From the NCBI RefSeq assembly GCF_002127325.2, contig NC_035448.2, positions 9,817,440 through 9,881,439 of the forward strand: 64,000 nt of DNA. The letters are read 5' to 3'. This DNA comes from Helianthus annuus (lineage: Eukaryota > Streptophyta > Magnoliopsida > Asterales > Asteraceae). A model generated the notes under the pieces. The model did no database searches and was not told the DNA's origin. It worked only from the letters and a program-made list of their open reading frames with translations. Of the stretch, positions 47,480 to 58,691 are shown in pieces (position 1 is the first letter of the stretch; each line of letters begins with the position of its first letter). Both the position numbers and the translations under genes were made by a program.

Positions 47480-49199
47480 CGTAGGATCGGTTTTGACACC
47501 GTTCGATTGCGTAACGAACGTTTCACGTGCGGAATCCGTGAACGAACGTGACCGAACACACGATAACGTACTACTAATGTGATTCCATTGCTGAATTTGA
47601 CAAGATCGATACAAGAATCACAAATCTACAACTTTCTCTCTCTACTTTCTCTCTCTAGAAAGTCTTCTCCAAGTCTTCTCCAAATCTCTACTAAAAGTCT
47701 TCCAAAAGTCTAACTAAAAATATGACATAACTCCTATATATATGGTCAAGGCAACTTAGTGAAAGTTCTCACTAATTACAAGTTTGCCACCTTGCCATTT
47801 CTAACTAAATATGACATAATACGCTTGATTTCTTCCGGCTTTTCACTACGACTCGGATTGACGAAGGCGATAGACAAAATATGCATCAACAATCTCCCCC
47901 TTGGATATTGCCGTAGTCAATCTCGTAGTGAAACTCGTAACGACTTGTCTTTCTCTCTCTCTAAGACTCGAACAAAGATGTAGTCGACAGACAACTGCAC
48001 TAACAAACTCCCCCTTGGATGTTGACGGAATCTTCAGTGAGAGTCTTCAATCATTCACAGCACCTCAATCTTGTTCGATCTTCTTCAGGAACTCATCCTG
48101 GAATCATATCTTTTTCAGAAACTTCCTCCTGGAATCATATGCCTGGATCTTTCTCTGGCTCTAACTTTCATCAGACTCCCCCTATCATCATGCTGGGATC
48201 TCTGTCTGGAAATCGTTATCACCATTGAAATCAACTCCTGGCTTTCTCTGTTTAAGCTCTCCTCTGGTTCTGATGTGTCTCCTGGCTATTCGTAGCAACA
48301 GGATCAGAAACCTGCAAAACTCAAATACACTATTACAAAACAACACAATTTGTAATTCAACTTAATGAATTAACTAATCGTATAAGAAAAACTATGAAGA
48401 TCAAATTGTAGGTTACCATTCAACTTAGTCATCAAGTTAATGAACCAATTTTGCATTTCAAATCTTCACAATTTAACACTCTCTCCCAAACCACAAGTTC
48501 AACATGTTTAGCACTTGAAATGTCAAAAATCAGTTCTTCACACTCTGTTGTCGAAAATATTTTTGTAGTTTTCAAATATCAAACAAAAATACAATATTTT
48601 TGGATTTTTGAATTTTGAACACTACAGAAATAAACACTATTTTTGAGAGATTGTGCAAGAGGATCATATCGGTTTTTTGAGACATATCACCAACACCGTT
48701 GATCTTGATTAATCAGCAAATGTTAAAAACAAATTTACTTCTGATTGTCAGTATTGTTGTCCACTTAAACCTCTACACAAATTTTCAATTGATTCAAGAT
48801 ACGTATTTAATGTTTTAGAACTTAGACTTATTTGAGTGTCCCACCTCTTGAATATACTCCCGTATCCAGATCCCAATATTCTGATCTACAGGTAAGTATA
48901 ACTACAAATGATATCTGTATATAAATTAGGGGAAAAATGCGAGAACTGAGGGATTTCAGGTCAGAACTTCCGTTCAGCAGAGAGATATCAGCTTCGACTT
49001 AGCAGTGGGTCCCCTTTAGAGGATCTTTTCAGCTACAACAACTGATCATCAATTTTATTGTCTAATCAGCTGAGGGCTTTATGCTATGTTTCAAGCATAT
49101 GAAGAAAGTATTAGCCAGGGACTAGGTCAGAACTACCGTTCAGCAGAAGTCCCGGAATAATACCCCAGACATCAATTGAGTACAAAATATGCATCAACA
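47480..49199 (-). repeat. 5' end of D: LTR plus duplicated 3' region plus LTR tip
   Basis: 47480-47891 is an LTR copy, but the sequence right of it is a second copy of the 3' region (47892-49185) rather than genomic flank. This joins, at a shared ACAA, the first bases of an LTR (ending ATGCATCAACA at 49199), then TSD AAAAG. Best explained by a tandem element with most of its first unit deleted. Confidence 0.8.
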
Positions 49200-49204
49200 A
49201 AAAG

Positions 49205-50631
49205 TGTTGGGACGCGCTTTAGCATTTGACTACCTTTTAGGGACACATAACTAGTATCGGCACCCGAATCAAATAAAACAGTAACAAAGAAATCATCCAA
49301 AAGAAACTTACCCATCACAACATTGGGATCGTTCCTTGCATCACCCTGACCAATCACAAAAGGTCGACCCCTGGCACCATTGTCACCATCGTTTCCCCCA
49401 TTATTGTTTCCGTTTCCCTGATTGTTATTGTTGTTCTGTCTCTGATTCAGCTGGGGGCAGTCTCTTTTGAAATGGCCTTCAGCACCACACTGAAAGCATC
49501 CTTTGTTGTTACCCTGCTGCTGCTGTTGCTGCTGACGCTGATTCTGTGGAGCTTGCTGTTGGTTCTGACGTCGCTGATTTGCAGGGTAGAGACTCCTGCA
49601 ATCCTTGGCCGCATGGCCAGCTTTGTTGCACCTCTGACAAGTGCCCTTAGTACACGGTCCGCTATGATGGAAACCACATTGATTGCATTTGGGGTGGTTC
49701 CCCTTGTACCCACTTTGCCCTTGACTACCAGAAGATTGTTGACCGGGGCTCTTGTGGTCATCCGTCTTTCGCTGCTGAGATGGAGACTGAGCTGATGTTG
49801 AACCCTTGCTTGAGACTCCATCCCATTTGCGCTTGTTGTCGCCGGGGGCATCAGAAGTAGTAGTAGTACCAATGCGCTTGGGCAGCCTGTTCTGCTCGAC
49901 TACCTGATCAGTGAGACGATGAGCCAAACGAATAACTTGCTGAATAGTGGCGAGGTTTGCTGCAGTCACATGACTCTGGATCTCTGGCACTAAACCCTTA
50001 ACGTACAGCTCGATACATTTGATAGGAGGGTCTACCATAGTAGGACACAAGATAGCCAGTTCATTAGATCTCTTTGTATACGCTTCAATTTCCGACCCCG
50101 TCATCTTTAAGTTGAAGAACTCTACCTCCAGCTTGTGGATATCATCACGATTGCAGTACTCTTCCTTGATCAAATCCTTGAAGTCATTCCATGGGGTGGC
50201 ATTAGCAGCAACCAACCCTAACATTTGGACCTGAGCGTTCCACCACGTGAGCGCTACACCTTCAAGAGTATCAGTAGCATATTTCACCCTACGAGCCTCA
50301 GGGCATTCACACATCTCGAAGACGGATTCGAGCTTCTCGAACCAGTGGAGGAGGCCTGCAGCTCCTTCAGTGCCGTTGAAAGTAGTAGGTTTGCAATCCA
50401 TAAAAGTTTTGAAAGTACACACATGAGGCTGAGCTGGTTGACCTGTCGTGCGAGTAAAAAGAGACAAGGTTAAGCGTAAGTGTTGGTTCACGAGAGTAAG
50501 ATCTAAAGATCCTATAGTAAGTTGCAGTGGCAGGTTATACCTCCCGCCTGAGCAGCTGCGAGTGCTGCAACAACTTGTTCATTGATTAGATCCGTCGGCT
50601 GGGCTTGAGTTAGGTTGATTCGTCCACTCAT
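49205..50631 (-). pseudogene. gag: Element C gag and protease start
   Basis: Exon 1 50631-50541 (MSGRINLTQAQ), predicted intron 50540-50443 (98 nt), exon 2 50442-49205. Gag domain ([21 protein letters not shown]), Gln-rich linker, zinc knuckles CQRCNKAGHAAKDC and [14 protein letters not shown], protease motif [10 protein letters not shown] near 49265. Open until D interrupts at 49205; the protein continues at 41677. The last eight residues of the visible frame come from D. Confidence 0.88.
50443..50540 (-). other. Predicted 98-nt intron in C gag
   Basis: GCGGGAG^GTATAACC ... CACGACAG^GTCAACC. Joins exon 1 and 2 in phase 1, equivalent to the intron of B although the intron sequences have diverged. 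Confidence 0.65.
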
Positions 50632-50953
50632 GATCTTCACAATAAAGAGAGCATGGGTGAGTAAAGTGTCGTGACAATGCGTAAGTGTGGAGTGACAAAA
50701 GAGAGTAAGCACACAATGAGTGTCTAACAACAGTTGCTACGCTATCCAAAGCATACCATGAACAATGTACTATGTAACTAACAAGTAGGTAATATAACAT
50801 AAACCATATCACCTAAAATGTTGAGCCTTGCACGTGGAGCAAAGCGTCGTTGTGGATCGTTGAGCACTATACAGGTTATAGTCTGGTTTTATCAAAAAGC
50901 TTTTCCCCATTTTAAAACCAAGTTAACTATAACCAATGGCTCTGATACCAATC
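50632..50953 (-). other. 5' leader and PBS of C
   Basis: PBS TGGTATCAGAGCCAT at 50950-50936 (minus), three bases from the LTR; leader about 305 nt. No other coding content. Confidence 0.85.
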
Positions 50954-51622
50954 TGTCACACCCCCAAAATCCACACCCGGAGTATCACTGCATGGAGGCG
51001 TGACTGACCAGGATCAAGCCACCAATCATACTGAACATAGTATGTAAATAAAAATAAAACTCAACACAATATAATTGGTGTCCAAACAAAACGTAGTTTA
51101 AGTTGTAAGCGGAAGCATAATGTTTAAAAAACAAAGTATAAGTCCAAATATATCAAATGTTTATCATGGCATAAGACTATCCTTGTCCCACAACGACCAC
51201 GCCTCCTCGTGCAAGCTCCATAAGTACCTAACGACCTGTAAGGCATGTAACAACGAGTCAACGACAAAGTTGAGCGAGTTCACAGTTGGTGTTCATTGTT
51301 AAGTTGTTTCAAAGAAACCAGGAGTTCGTTTGTAAGTCGTAAGTTAACCAGTTTACCCTGTTTCCCAAACATATCCATAATCAGTGGGGGCTTCCCCATG
51401 TGAACCACTAGACCCGTTTACCATATCGACCACTGACTAAAGTAAGTTGGTGCCCTGACGTCAATGTCTATCATCATTGACTAGTGCCCAGATCCATTAG
51501 TTCACGCCCGTCCTCTGCGGCACGGTGTGAGGCTTGTCAAACCTAAATAGCGCTATCTAACTAATGACCCGATCGCCATTAGCCCGACGATTAAGTCGAT
51601 ACAAAAGGGGGGACTTCATGAT
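50954..51622 (-). repeat. Right LTR of C, part 1
   Basis: Matches 17260-17505 plus 27288-27715 with about 18 differences in 669 bp. Broken at ATGAT (51618-51622), target duplication of E. Confidence 0.9.
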
Positions 51623-52087
51623 TGTTGGTGCATGTTTTGTGACAACAGCTTAGATTTGGTCTTTGGATATCTTGTAATTAGTAAAACGATAAACAGTTAG
51701 CGGGTTTAGCTTTGTAATAGTTTGTAATAGTGAATTAAGAGTGATTGGGCCAAACCAAACCCACAGATGGGAGAGGGTTTGCGAATTGGGCCTTGCCCAA
51801 GCACTAGCCCATATGCAAAGCTTTGTCCTATATAAACAAAGCTTAGCATTAGGGTTTAGGTTAATCATCTAATCACCTTAATCACTTGGAGAGAATTCGT
51901 GAAAGACAACGGCTTGGACGAATTAGGATCTTGATTGATTGTAATCGTTACGAAGATAATCAATAAAGATCGGGTTTGAAGTGATTCGTGTTCTACTCAT
52001 TTTCTGTGAAATCTAATCTAGGGGATTCCGCACTCTAGGTTAGATCGACGATTCTGTTACGATCCGCACGCGTTTAGGGGACTTACA
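51623..52087 (+). repeat. 5' LTR of E
   Basis: 465 bp, TGTTGGTGCATG...GGACTTACA. TATATAAA at 51829-51836, followed by the PBS TGGTATCAGAGC (52090-52101), initiator tRNA-Met type. The minus-strand ORF across it is spurious. Confidence 0.92.
51829..51836 (+). promoter_or_regulatory. TATA box of E 5' LTR
   Basis: TATATAAA in TCCTATATAAACAAAG, with a copy at 63425-63432. Core promoter of U3 (inference). Confidence 0.65.
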
Positions 52088-52290
52088 ATTGGTATCAGAG
52101 CATTCGGCTCTTGATTGGCTTGGTTCAGAATCGTTTTCTGCAGAAAATCAGAAAAATCGGCGTTTTTGGAGGTTTTTGAAGGCTGAGTTCGTGTTTTGCT
52201 GGTGATTTCGGATAAGATTCAAGCATTTCGGATCATTACTGATCAAAATACTTGAATTTCTGATCAATTTCGGACCATTACTGATAGAAA

Positions 52291-54798
52291 AATGATAAGC
52301 TGCTTGATGCTCTTCCTGCTAAGTGGGATATCTACACCCCAATGATCAAAGGAGAAGCAGATTATGACACAAAGGAACTAGAAGAAGTTGTTGGAAAACT
52401 AAGAGCTTATGAGCTCAGCATGAAGAAGAAGGACACTGGATATGATCAGGTTCAAGATCCAGGGATCTACAATGGGCTTGCATCTTCTTCATCTCATGAT
52501 GCTTCTAGCGACTCTGCCACTGCTTTTCTTTCGTGTGATAATGAGCATGTTACAGTTAATGAAGATGGTAATGTGTGTCTTGTAGCTGCTGTAGGAGGAT
52601 CAACAGGAGTCAAGAGAACATCAACCTCAAAGCAAACTAACAGTGCAAAGTCAATGCCTATGAGTGTAAAGTCTTCCGAAGAACATCTCGCACTACTTGC
52701 TTCGTTTGTTGCCTCTTATGAGAACTACATTCAAGGGAAGATATCTGATCCTGCCACTTTAGATGAAGACTATGATCAGATTGACCCTGATGATCTAGAA
52801 TAGATGGATTTACAATGGCAGATGGCCATGATTTCGAGACGTGTGAAGAGGTTCATGAACAGAACTGGAAGGAAGTTTGTGGGGAAGAATGTAGGTTTTG
52901 ACAAGGCCAAAGTCAGGTGCTTTAACTGTCAGAGTTATGGTCACTTCGCAAGGGAATGTCAGAAACAAAAGCATGAGACTTCGAGCCAGAGTTCAAACAA
53001 TAAAAATTCATCAAACAACTCTAACTCAAGGGCGTTGATCTCTACTGCAAGAGAGGGTTCATATGACTGGAGCATTCACTTGGAGAATGATGAGAATGTT
53101 ACACAAGCATTTATGGCAGAGATCGTGCCAGTTGAAGAAGCTGAAACTAAAGCAAATGCTGAGAAAGAAAGTGATGCTGAGGTAAAGAAGGTTGATCAAA
53201 CAACAGATGCTGAAGAGGAAAAGCCAGAGTCTGAACATGAAATGGAAGCTGAAGAGAAAAATGAAATTATCAAAAGAATGGAAGCTCAACTTGCTGCTCT
53301 CATGGCAAACTCAGACAAATCGACAGGAGAGGTAAGTAACTCTGTCACTTCTGTTTGTTTAAAGTGTCGTGAACTACAGGGTGAAGTTGACAAATTGTCA
53401 ACTCAAAACAAAAGTCTTGTGAGCGAAATGTCTAACGTAAAAGAATCAAATTTCTTTGCTAAAAGAAACGAGTCATCATATTTGAAAAAGATAAAAGGCT
53501 ATGAAGCTGAAATTGAAGCTTTAACCTGCAAACTGAATGAAAAACTTCAAGTCATTGACTTAGCTCATGACATGATGGCTGAGAAAACAAAAGAGATTTC
53601 TGATAAAAACAAAGAGTTGTCAGATGCACAACTTAAAATTGTTGAACTTGAAAAGAAATTAGGTCAATTCAGGGATTCTACTTTTGTTATGAAACATATG
53701 ATGGGCGGGTTAAAGAAGAGTAATGACAAAAAGACTGTGGGATTCCAGGGCTTTAATGAAGTCCCATCTCCTCTTAGTCATGACTATTCTTTCTTACCTG
53801 ATGAAGATGAGTTCACAGACTTTCTGTCAACATCACCAAGTAGTTTCACATCCAGTCAAGATGATGTGTTTGAAGATAATGATGCTAAGAAGGAAAATAA
53901 CAGCAAACCTGTTTTGAAAAAGAAAAATACACCTTCTAAAAACAATAACCAAACTTTTGTTAAAAAGGTTAATTTTGTTCAAGGAAGTGATATGAAAACC
54001 GAAACAGCTGTTATTGAAAAGGAATCAAATGTAGAGTTTGCTAAAAACAAAAACATAGAAAAATCTGAAATTAAGCAAACTGAACAAAATCCTTCCAAGG
54101 CATCATCATCAAAACTAGAATCTAGTTCAAAGGCTTCAGGTGAGAAGTCTTCGAAAAAGAGATCGTGCTTCAAATGTCACACAAAGGGACATGTAGCTAG
54201 CTGCTGTCCTAATAAAAAGGTTGAAGCACAAGTTAGTGAGAAACAAAGAGGGAAGTCACCAGAAAAGAACGGTGATAAAAAGGAAAGAGAGTCTAACTCT
54301 CCAAAGAAATCTGCTCCAAAGCAACAACAGGGTGTTGCTAGTGGTGTAGATAAGGCTGAAAAAGGAACTCCACAAGTTCCTCGTTTTCAAAGAAATCAAC
54401 CAAGATTTCAGCCTGAATCTACATCTGGCAGATATGAGCGACCTAGAAGTAGTTCACCAAGAATGAACAACCAAAATTCAAATAATTTCAGAAGTCAAGG
54501 TCAATATCAAAGTCGATACCAAAATAATGGTGGTCGTACTTTTTATAACAATGGCTTTAGAAATTATAACAATCAAGCTTCTTGGAATCAAAACTCAAGA
54601 TTTCAAAGGTCACATAGTCCAAACACATATAGGAACCCTCAGGACCAGAGACCTTATGGAAATCATACCCCATTTCCATCAACAGGTCCAAAATCCAAGA
54701 CTCCAGTAAGGAGTGATGGATATTGGATGGACGTTCCTTTAGTTGATGAATCTGGACGACCCAAGACCATCAAGGCTTGGGTCCCCCATTCTAACTAA
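52291..54798 (+). CDS. gag: Element E gag (5' truncated)
   Basis: Open from 52291 without its own ATG: it begins inside the gag domain ([15 protein letters not shown]), so the N-terminal half of UBN2 is missing. TAG at 52801-52803 interrupts [17 protein letters not shown]. Then zinc knuckle [14 protein letters not shown] (52917-52960), acidic stretch, coiled coil (53270-53680), second knuckle [14 protein letters not shown] (about 54168), Asn/Arg/Gln-rich basic tail, and AWVPHSN followed by TAA (54796-54798). The gag of Sireviruses is long with coiled coil, as here. The stop sits exactly at the gag/protease border, as in D. Confidence 0.88.
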
Positions 54799-55419
54799 TC
54801 TTCTGGTTGGTATGTGCAGGAGCTGCTAAGGAGGATTATCAACTTATGGTATGTTGATAATGGCTGCTCCAGGCACATGACGGGGGATGCGAGGTTGTTT
54901 TCTGAATTTGAAGAATATGATGGTGGGCATGTTAACTTTGCTGGTGCTAAAGGAGGAAGGATTTCTGGAAGAGGAAAAGTGACGAATGGGAAAATCACAT
55001 TGGACAAAGTGAACTATGTTGAGCAGTTGAAACACAATCTGATGAGCGTGTCACAAGTCTGCGACAAGGGTCACTCGGTCCATTTTACAAATACTGAGGC
55101 ATTGGTGTTGAAACCGGGTTTGGTCATTCCGGACGATTGGATAGTAATGCGTGCACCAAGGAAAAATGATACTTATGTCATGGACATGGGTGCCAAAGAT
55201 CCAACTGCTGCGGTGGCGTGTTTACTGTCAAAAGCATCTGAAGCTGAATCTATGCTGTGGCACAGACGCATGGCTCACATTCACTACCGCAAGATGAATT
55301 ACATTATCAAAAATGAGCTAGTGAAAGGAGTTCCATTGCTGAGGTTTCAAGTGGAAGATAAATGTCTTCTATGTCAAAAGGGAAAACAACACAAGAAACC
55401 TCATAAGTCTAAACAGTAA
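54799..55419 (+). CDS. pol: Element E protease and integrase zinc finger
   Basis: In frame with gag after TAA 54796-54798. Protease motif [13 protein letters not shown] at about 54848: the usual DSG is DNG (Ser to Asn), the catalytic Asp being kept. Then the gag-pre-integrase region with HHCC finger ([11 protein letters not shown]...CLLCQKGK). A one-base loss near 55415 shifts the frame before the integrase core. Confidence 0.88.
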   Translation, partial: SSGWYVQELLRRIINLWYVDNGCSRHMTGDARLFSEFEEYDGGHVNFAGAKGGRISGRGKVTNGKITLDKVNYVEQLKHNLMSVSQVCDKGHSVHFTNTEALVLKPGLVIPDDWIVMRAPRKNDTYVMDMGAKDPTAAVACLLSKASEAESMLWHRRMAHIHYRKMNYIIKNELVKGVPLLRFQVEDKCLLCQKGKQHKKPHKSKQ

Positions 55420-58142
55420 ATTCCATTAATGCCCCTTATGAATTACTTCACATGGATCTATTCGGTCCAGTGAACGTAAGGAGCATTGGTGGAAAGTACT
55501 ACTGTCTTGTTGTCACTGATGATTACTCACGTTATTCATGGGTTTTCTTTTTAGGTACAAAAGATGAAACAGCAGAGATGCTGATAGATCTTTTTACAAA
55601 ATTGGAAAACGTCCATGATGCAAGGATCAAGAGGATAAGGAGTGATAATGGCACGGAGTTCAAGAATCGGAGTCTGGATCTCTACTGTCTTCGAAAAGGA
55701 ATTGAACATCAATATTCCGCTCCTTATACTCCTCAACAGAATGGAGTCGCTGAGAGGAAAAACAGGACGTTGATTGAAGCCGCTAGTACGATGCTTTCAG
55801 ATTCAAAGCTCCCAGTTCTTTTCTGGGGAGAAGCTGTGAATACAGCTTGCTACGTCCTAAACAAAGTTTTGACCGTTAAACGTTTTAACAAAACTTGTCA
55901 TGAGTTGATGTTTAACGAAAAACCAAACTTAACTGGCTTTGAACCATTTGGATTACCCTGCACCATTGTGCGAAACAAAGATAAACAAAAATTCGGTGAG
56001 GTGGCAGACGAAGGCTACTTTCTAGGCTACGTGCCTGGCACACCAAATAAAAGGGTTTTTAATCTAAAAACTGGTAAAATTGAGGTTGTTTTTAATGTGG
56101 AAATTACTTCCTACAAACCTCAACAATCAACGAGTGGTCCTGCTATATTATATGATTATGAAAGTGTTTTTAAATCATTTAATATTCCTGAGGTTTCTGA
56201 TGCAGATGATTCTCAGCTGATTCAAACAGTGATTAGTGAAGACGATGAAGGCGAGTTCATGCCTAGATCGAATGTTGATATGTCAGATGCTCCGGAAACT
56301 TCCCATGGTGCTGCTGATCCTGATTCAAGTGATAGTGAACCTGAACCCAATCAGGGGGAGGATTTCATTAATTCATTTGCAAATCAGAATGTTCAGGGGG
56401 AGGTTGGATCAAACCTGGGTGACAATCTGGAAGTTGATGCTGTTGCTACTACACGCGCAAATAGAGATCATCCAGTTGACATGATTCTTGGAGATCCTAC
56501 TGCAGGTGTTCAGACAAGAAGAAGCATTGCAGCGAATTTTGGGTTATTTGTTTCGATTGAGAAGACTGGGATAGTGAATGAGTGCTTGTATAGTTGCTTT
56601 ATTTCCCAAGAGGAGCCGAAGAACATTCATATGGCTCTTAAATACAATTCATGGGTTGAAGCTATGCAAGAGGAATTGGCTCAGTTTGCGAAGTTGAAGG
56701 TTTGGGAGTTAGTGGACCTTCCTAAAGGTGAAAGAGAGATTGGCACTAAATGGGTATTTAGGTGCAAGAAAGATGAAAGAGGTATTGTCGCGCGCAACAA
56801 GGCTCGGTTAGTTGTTAAAGGGTTTAATCAGCAAGAAGGGATTGATTACAATGAAGTGTTTGCACCCGTGGCAAGGTTGGAGGCAATTCGTTTGTTTCTG
56901 GCTTTCGCTTCATTCAAGGGCTTCAAAGTTTACCAACTTGACGTGAAGAGTGCATTTCTTTACGGAAAAGTCCAAGAACTGGTGTATGTCTCACAACCAG
57001 AAGGGTTTGTTGATCCAGACTATCCAGATCGAGTGTACAAACTTGATAAGGCTTTGTATGGGTTACATCAAGCTCCTAGGGCGTGGTACGAGACACTGTC
57101 TACACATCTGCTCAAGAATGGTTTTGAAAGAGGTCAGATTGACAGTACACTGTTCATTAAGAGAAAGAAGGAAGATTTTCTGCTGGTACAGGTATATGTA
57201 GATGACATCATCTTTGGGTCATCTGATGAGAACATGTGTAAGGAGTTTGAACAGGTGATGAAGAGCAAGTTTGAAATGAGTGCTATGGGTGAGTTGTCTT
57301 ACTTTCTAGGATTACAAGTTGAACAGACGGAGGATGGGATGTTTATTCATCAAACGAAGTATGTGTATGACATTTTGGATCGGTTCAAAATGAATGATTG
57401 CTCTAGTTCCAACACACCCATTTGTGAAAACCACAATCTCGGCCCAGATCATGAAAGCACTGAAGATGTTGATCCTACTCATTACAGGGCGATGATTGGT
57501 TCTCTAATGTACTTGACTGCTTCAAGACCTGACATCATGTTTGCCGTATGCTTGTGTGCCAGATATCAGGCGAATCCGAAAGAGTCACATATGAAAGCAG
57601 TGAAGCGTATTCTTCGTTACTTGAAGGGGAAACCTAAACTTGGGTTGTGGTATCCAACTGATAGTGATTTGAGATTCGTTGCTTACACTGATTTAGACTT
57701 TGGAGGATGCAAATCGAACAGAAAGTCTACAACTGGTGGTTGTCAGTTCTTAGGAGGCAGGATCGTGTCTTGGCAATGCAAGAAGCAATCCTGTGTGTCT
57801 ACATCTACGTGTGAAGCTGAATATATTGCTGCGGGTAGCTGTTGCTCTCAGGTTCTCTGGATTCAACAGCAGATGCGCGATTACGGTTTGGATTTCACTC
57901 GTACTCCTATTATGATAGATAATAATGCCACTATATCAATCACAAACAATCCCGTAAAGCACAGTAGAACTAAACATATTGACATACGTCATCACTTTAT
58001 ACGGGATTGTGCTGAAAAACGACTAATTGAATTACATCGAGTCGACACAGAAGATAACCTTGCTGATCTTTACACTAAAGCTTTTGATCGAGCTCGCTTT
58101 GAACACTTAGTCGAACTCAACGGGATGAGGAATCCTGAATAA
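55420..58142 (+). CDS. pol: Element E integrase core, RT and RNase H
   Basis: 896 residues open from MDLFGPVN (55452). Integrase DDE: D in HMDLFG, D in RSDNGTEF, E in GVAERKNR, all present. An acidic linker (56200-56420) precedes RT, which has [23 protein letters not shown] and intact [13 protein letters not shown] (about 57185-57220). RNase [32 protein letters not shown] and [12 protein letters not shown]. From memory the RT wording is SIRE-type. This is the best preserved enzyme block in the window, with no internal stop. Confidence 0.93.
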
Positions 58143-58691
58143 CTGGTTTTTCATAAGAATTTTGTAAATAGTTTACTGCTTTCTCAAAAATCAAAAATAC
58201 AAAAACATTGAAAAATCAAAAACATAAAAAAATAGAAAATCAAAAATGAGTTATCACTGTGTGAAAAAGAAGAAATGATAGTACATCAGCAAATTAGACT
58301 GTCACACTGAAATTGAACCAAAATTGCTTAAGTGTGATAGCAGCTTCATCATATGATGTACCAGTAGGCAAAAGCATGAAATAATCAACTTACCAAAGTG
58401 ATATAAACCTAAATGCACTGAGTATGAGTGGGGAACACATCAGTGGTGTATGGTTTAATGACCTTAATTCTTGCGTTGATAGATTGCCAAAATCTGAAGT
58501 TTTGGGTCTTTATACTGTTATTTCATCCGGGGATATCATGGGTGTCCTTCTGCTGCATCCAGATACATGCTGACCTAGACACACCCAGGATATCTTAAAA
58601 GAGCTAAAAATGCCAAAACCCTGAAAATAGCTCTCAAAGAGAGTCATTCAATAAGTGCAAAATGCACAATTCGTACCAAAACTGGTATCTG
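58143..58691 (+). other. 3' region of E, part 1
   Basis: Non-coding. GATAGTACATC at 58274 and GATGTACCAGTAGGC at 58358 match the 3' region of D. No env-like ORF is seen. Confidence 0.7.

Larger units (their letters stand above)
41683..49199 (-). mobile_element. Gag-only SIRE-like element D with a composite 5' end
   Basis: Minus-strand copia-type element flanked by AAAAG (41678-41682 and 49200-49204), inserted in C between protease and gag. In element order: first 14-19 bases of an LTR (49199 to about 49182), a 3'-region copy (49185-47892), full LTR (47891-47480), PBS, leader, gag, 3' region, PPT and LTR (42094-41683). There is no protease, integrase or RT. The 1,706-bp block 41683-43388 is repeated at 47480-49185 with only about two differences. 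Termini and PPT resemble E. Confidence 0.85.
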
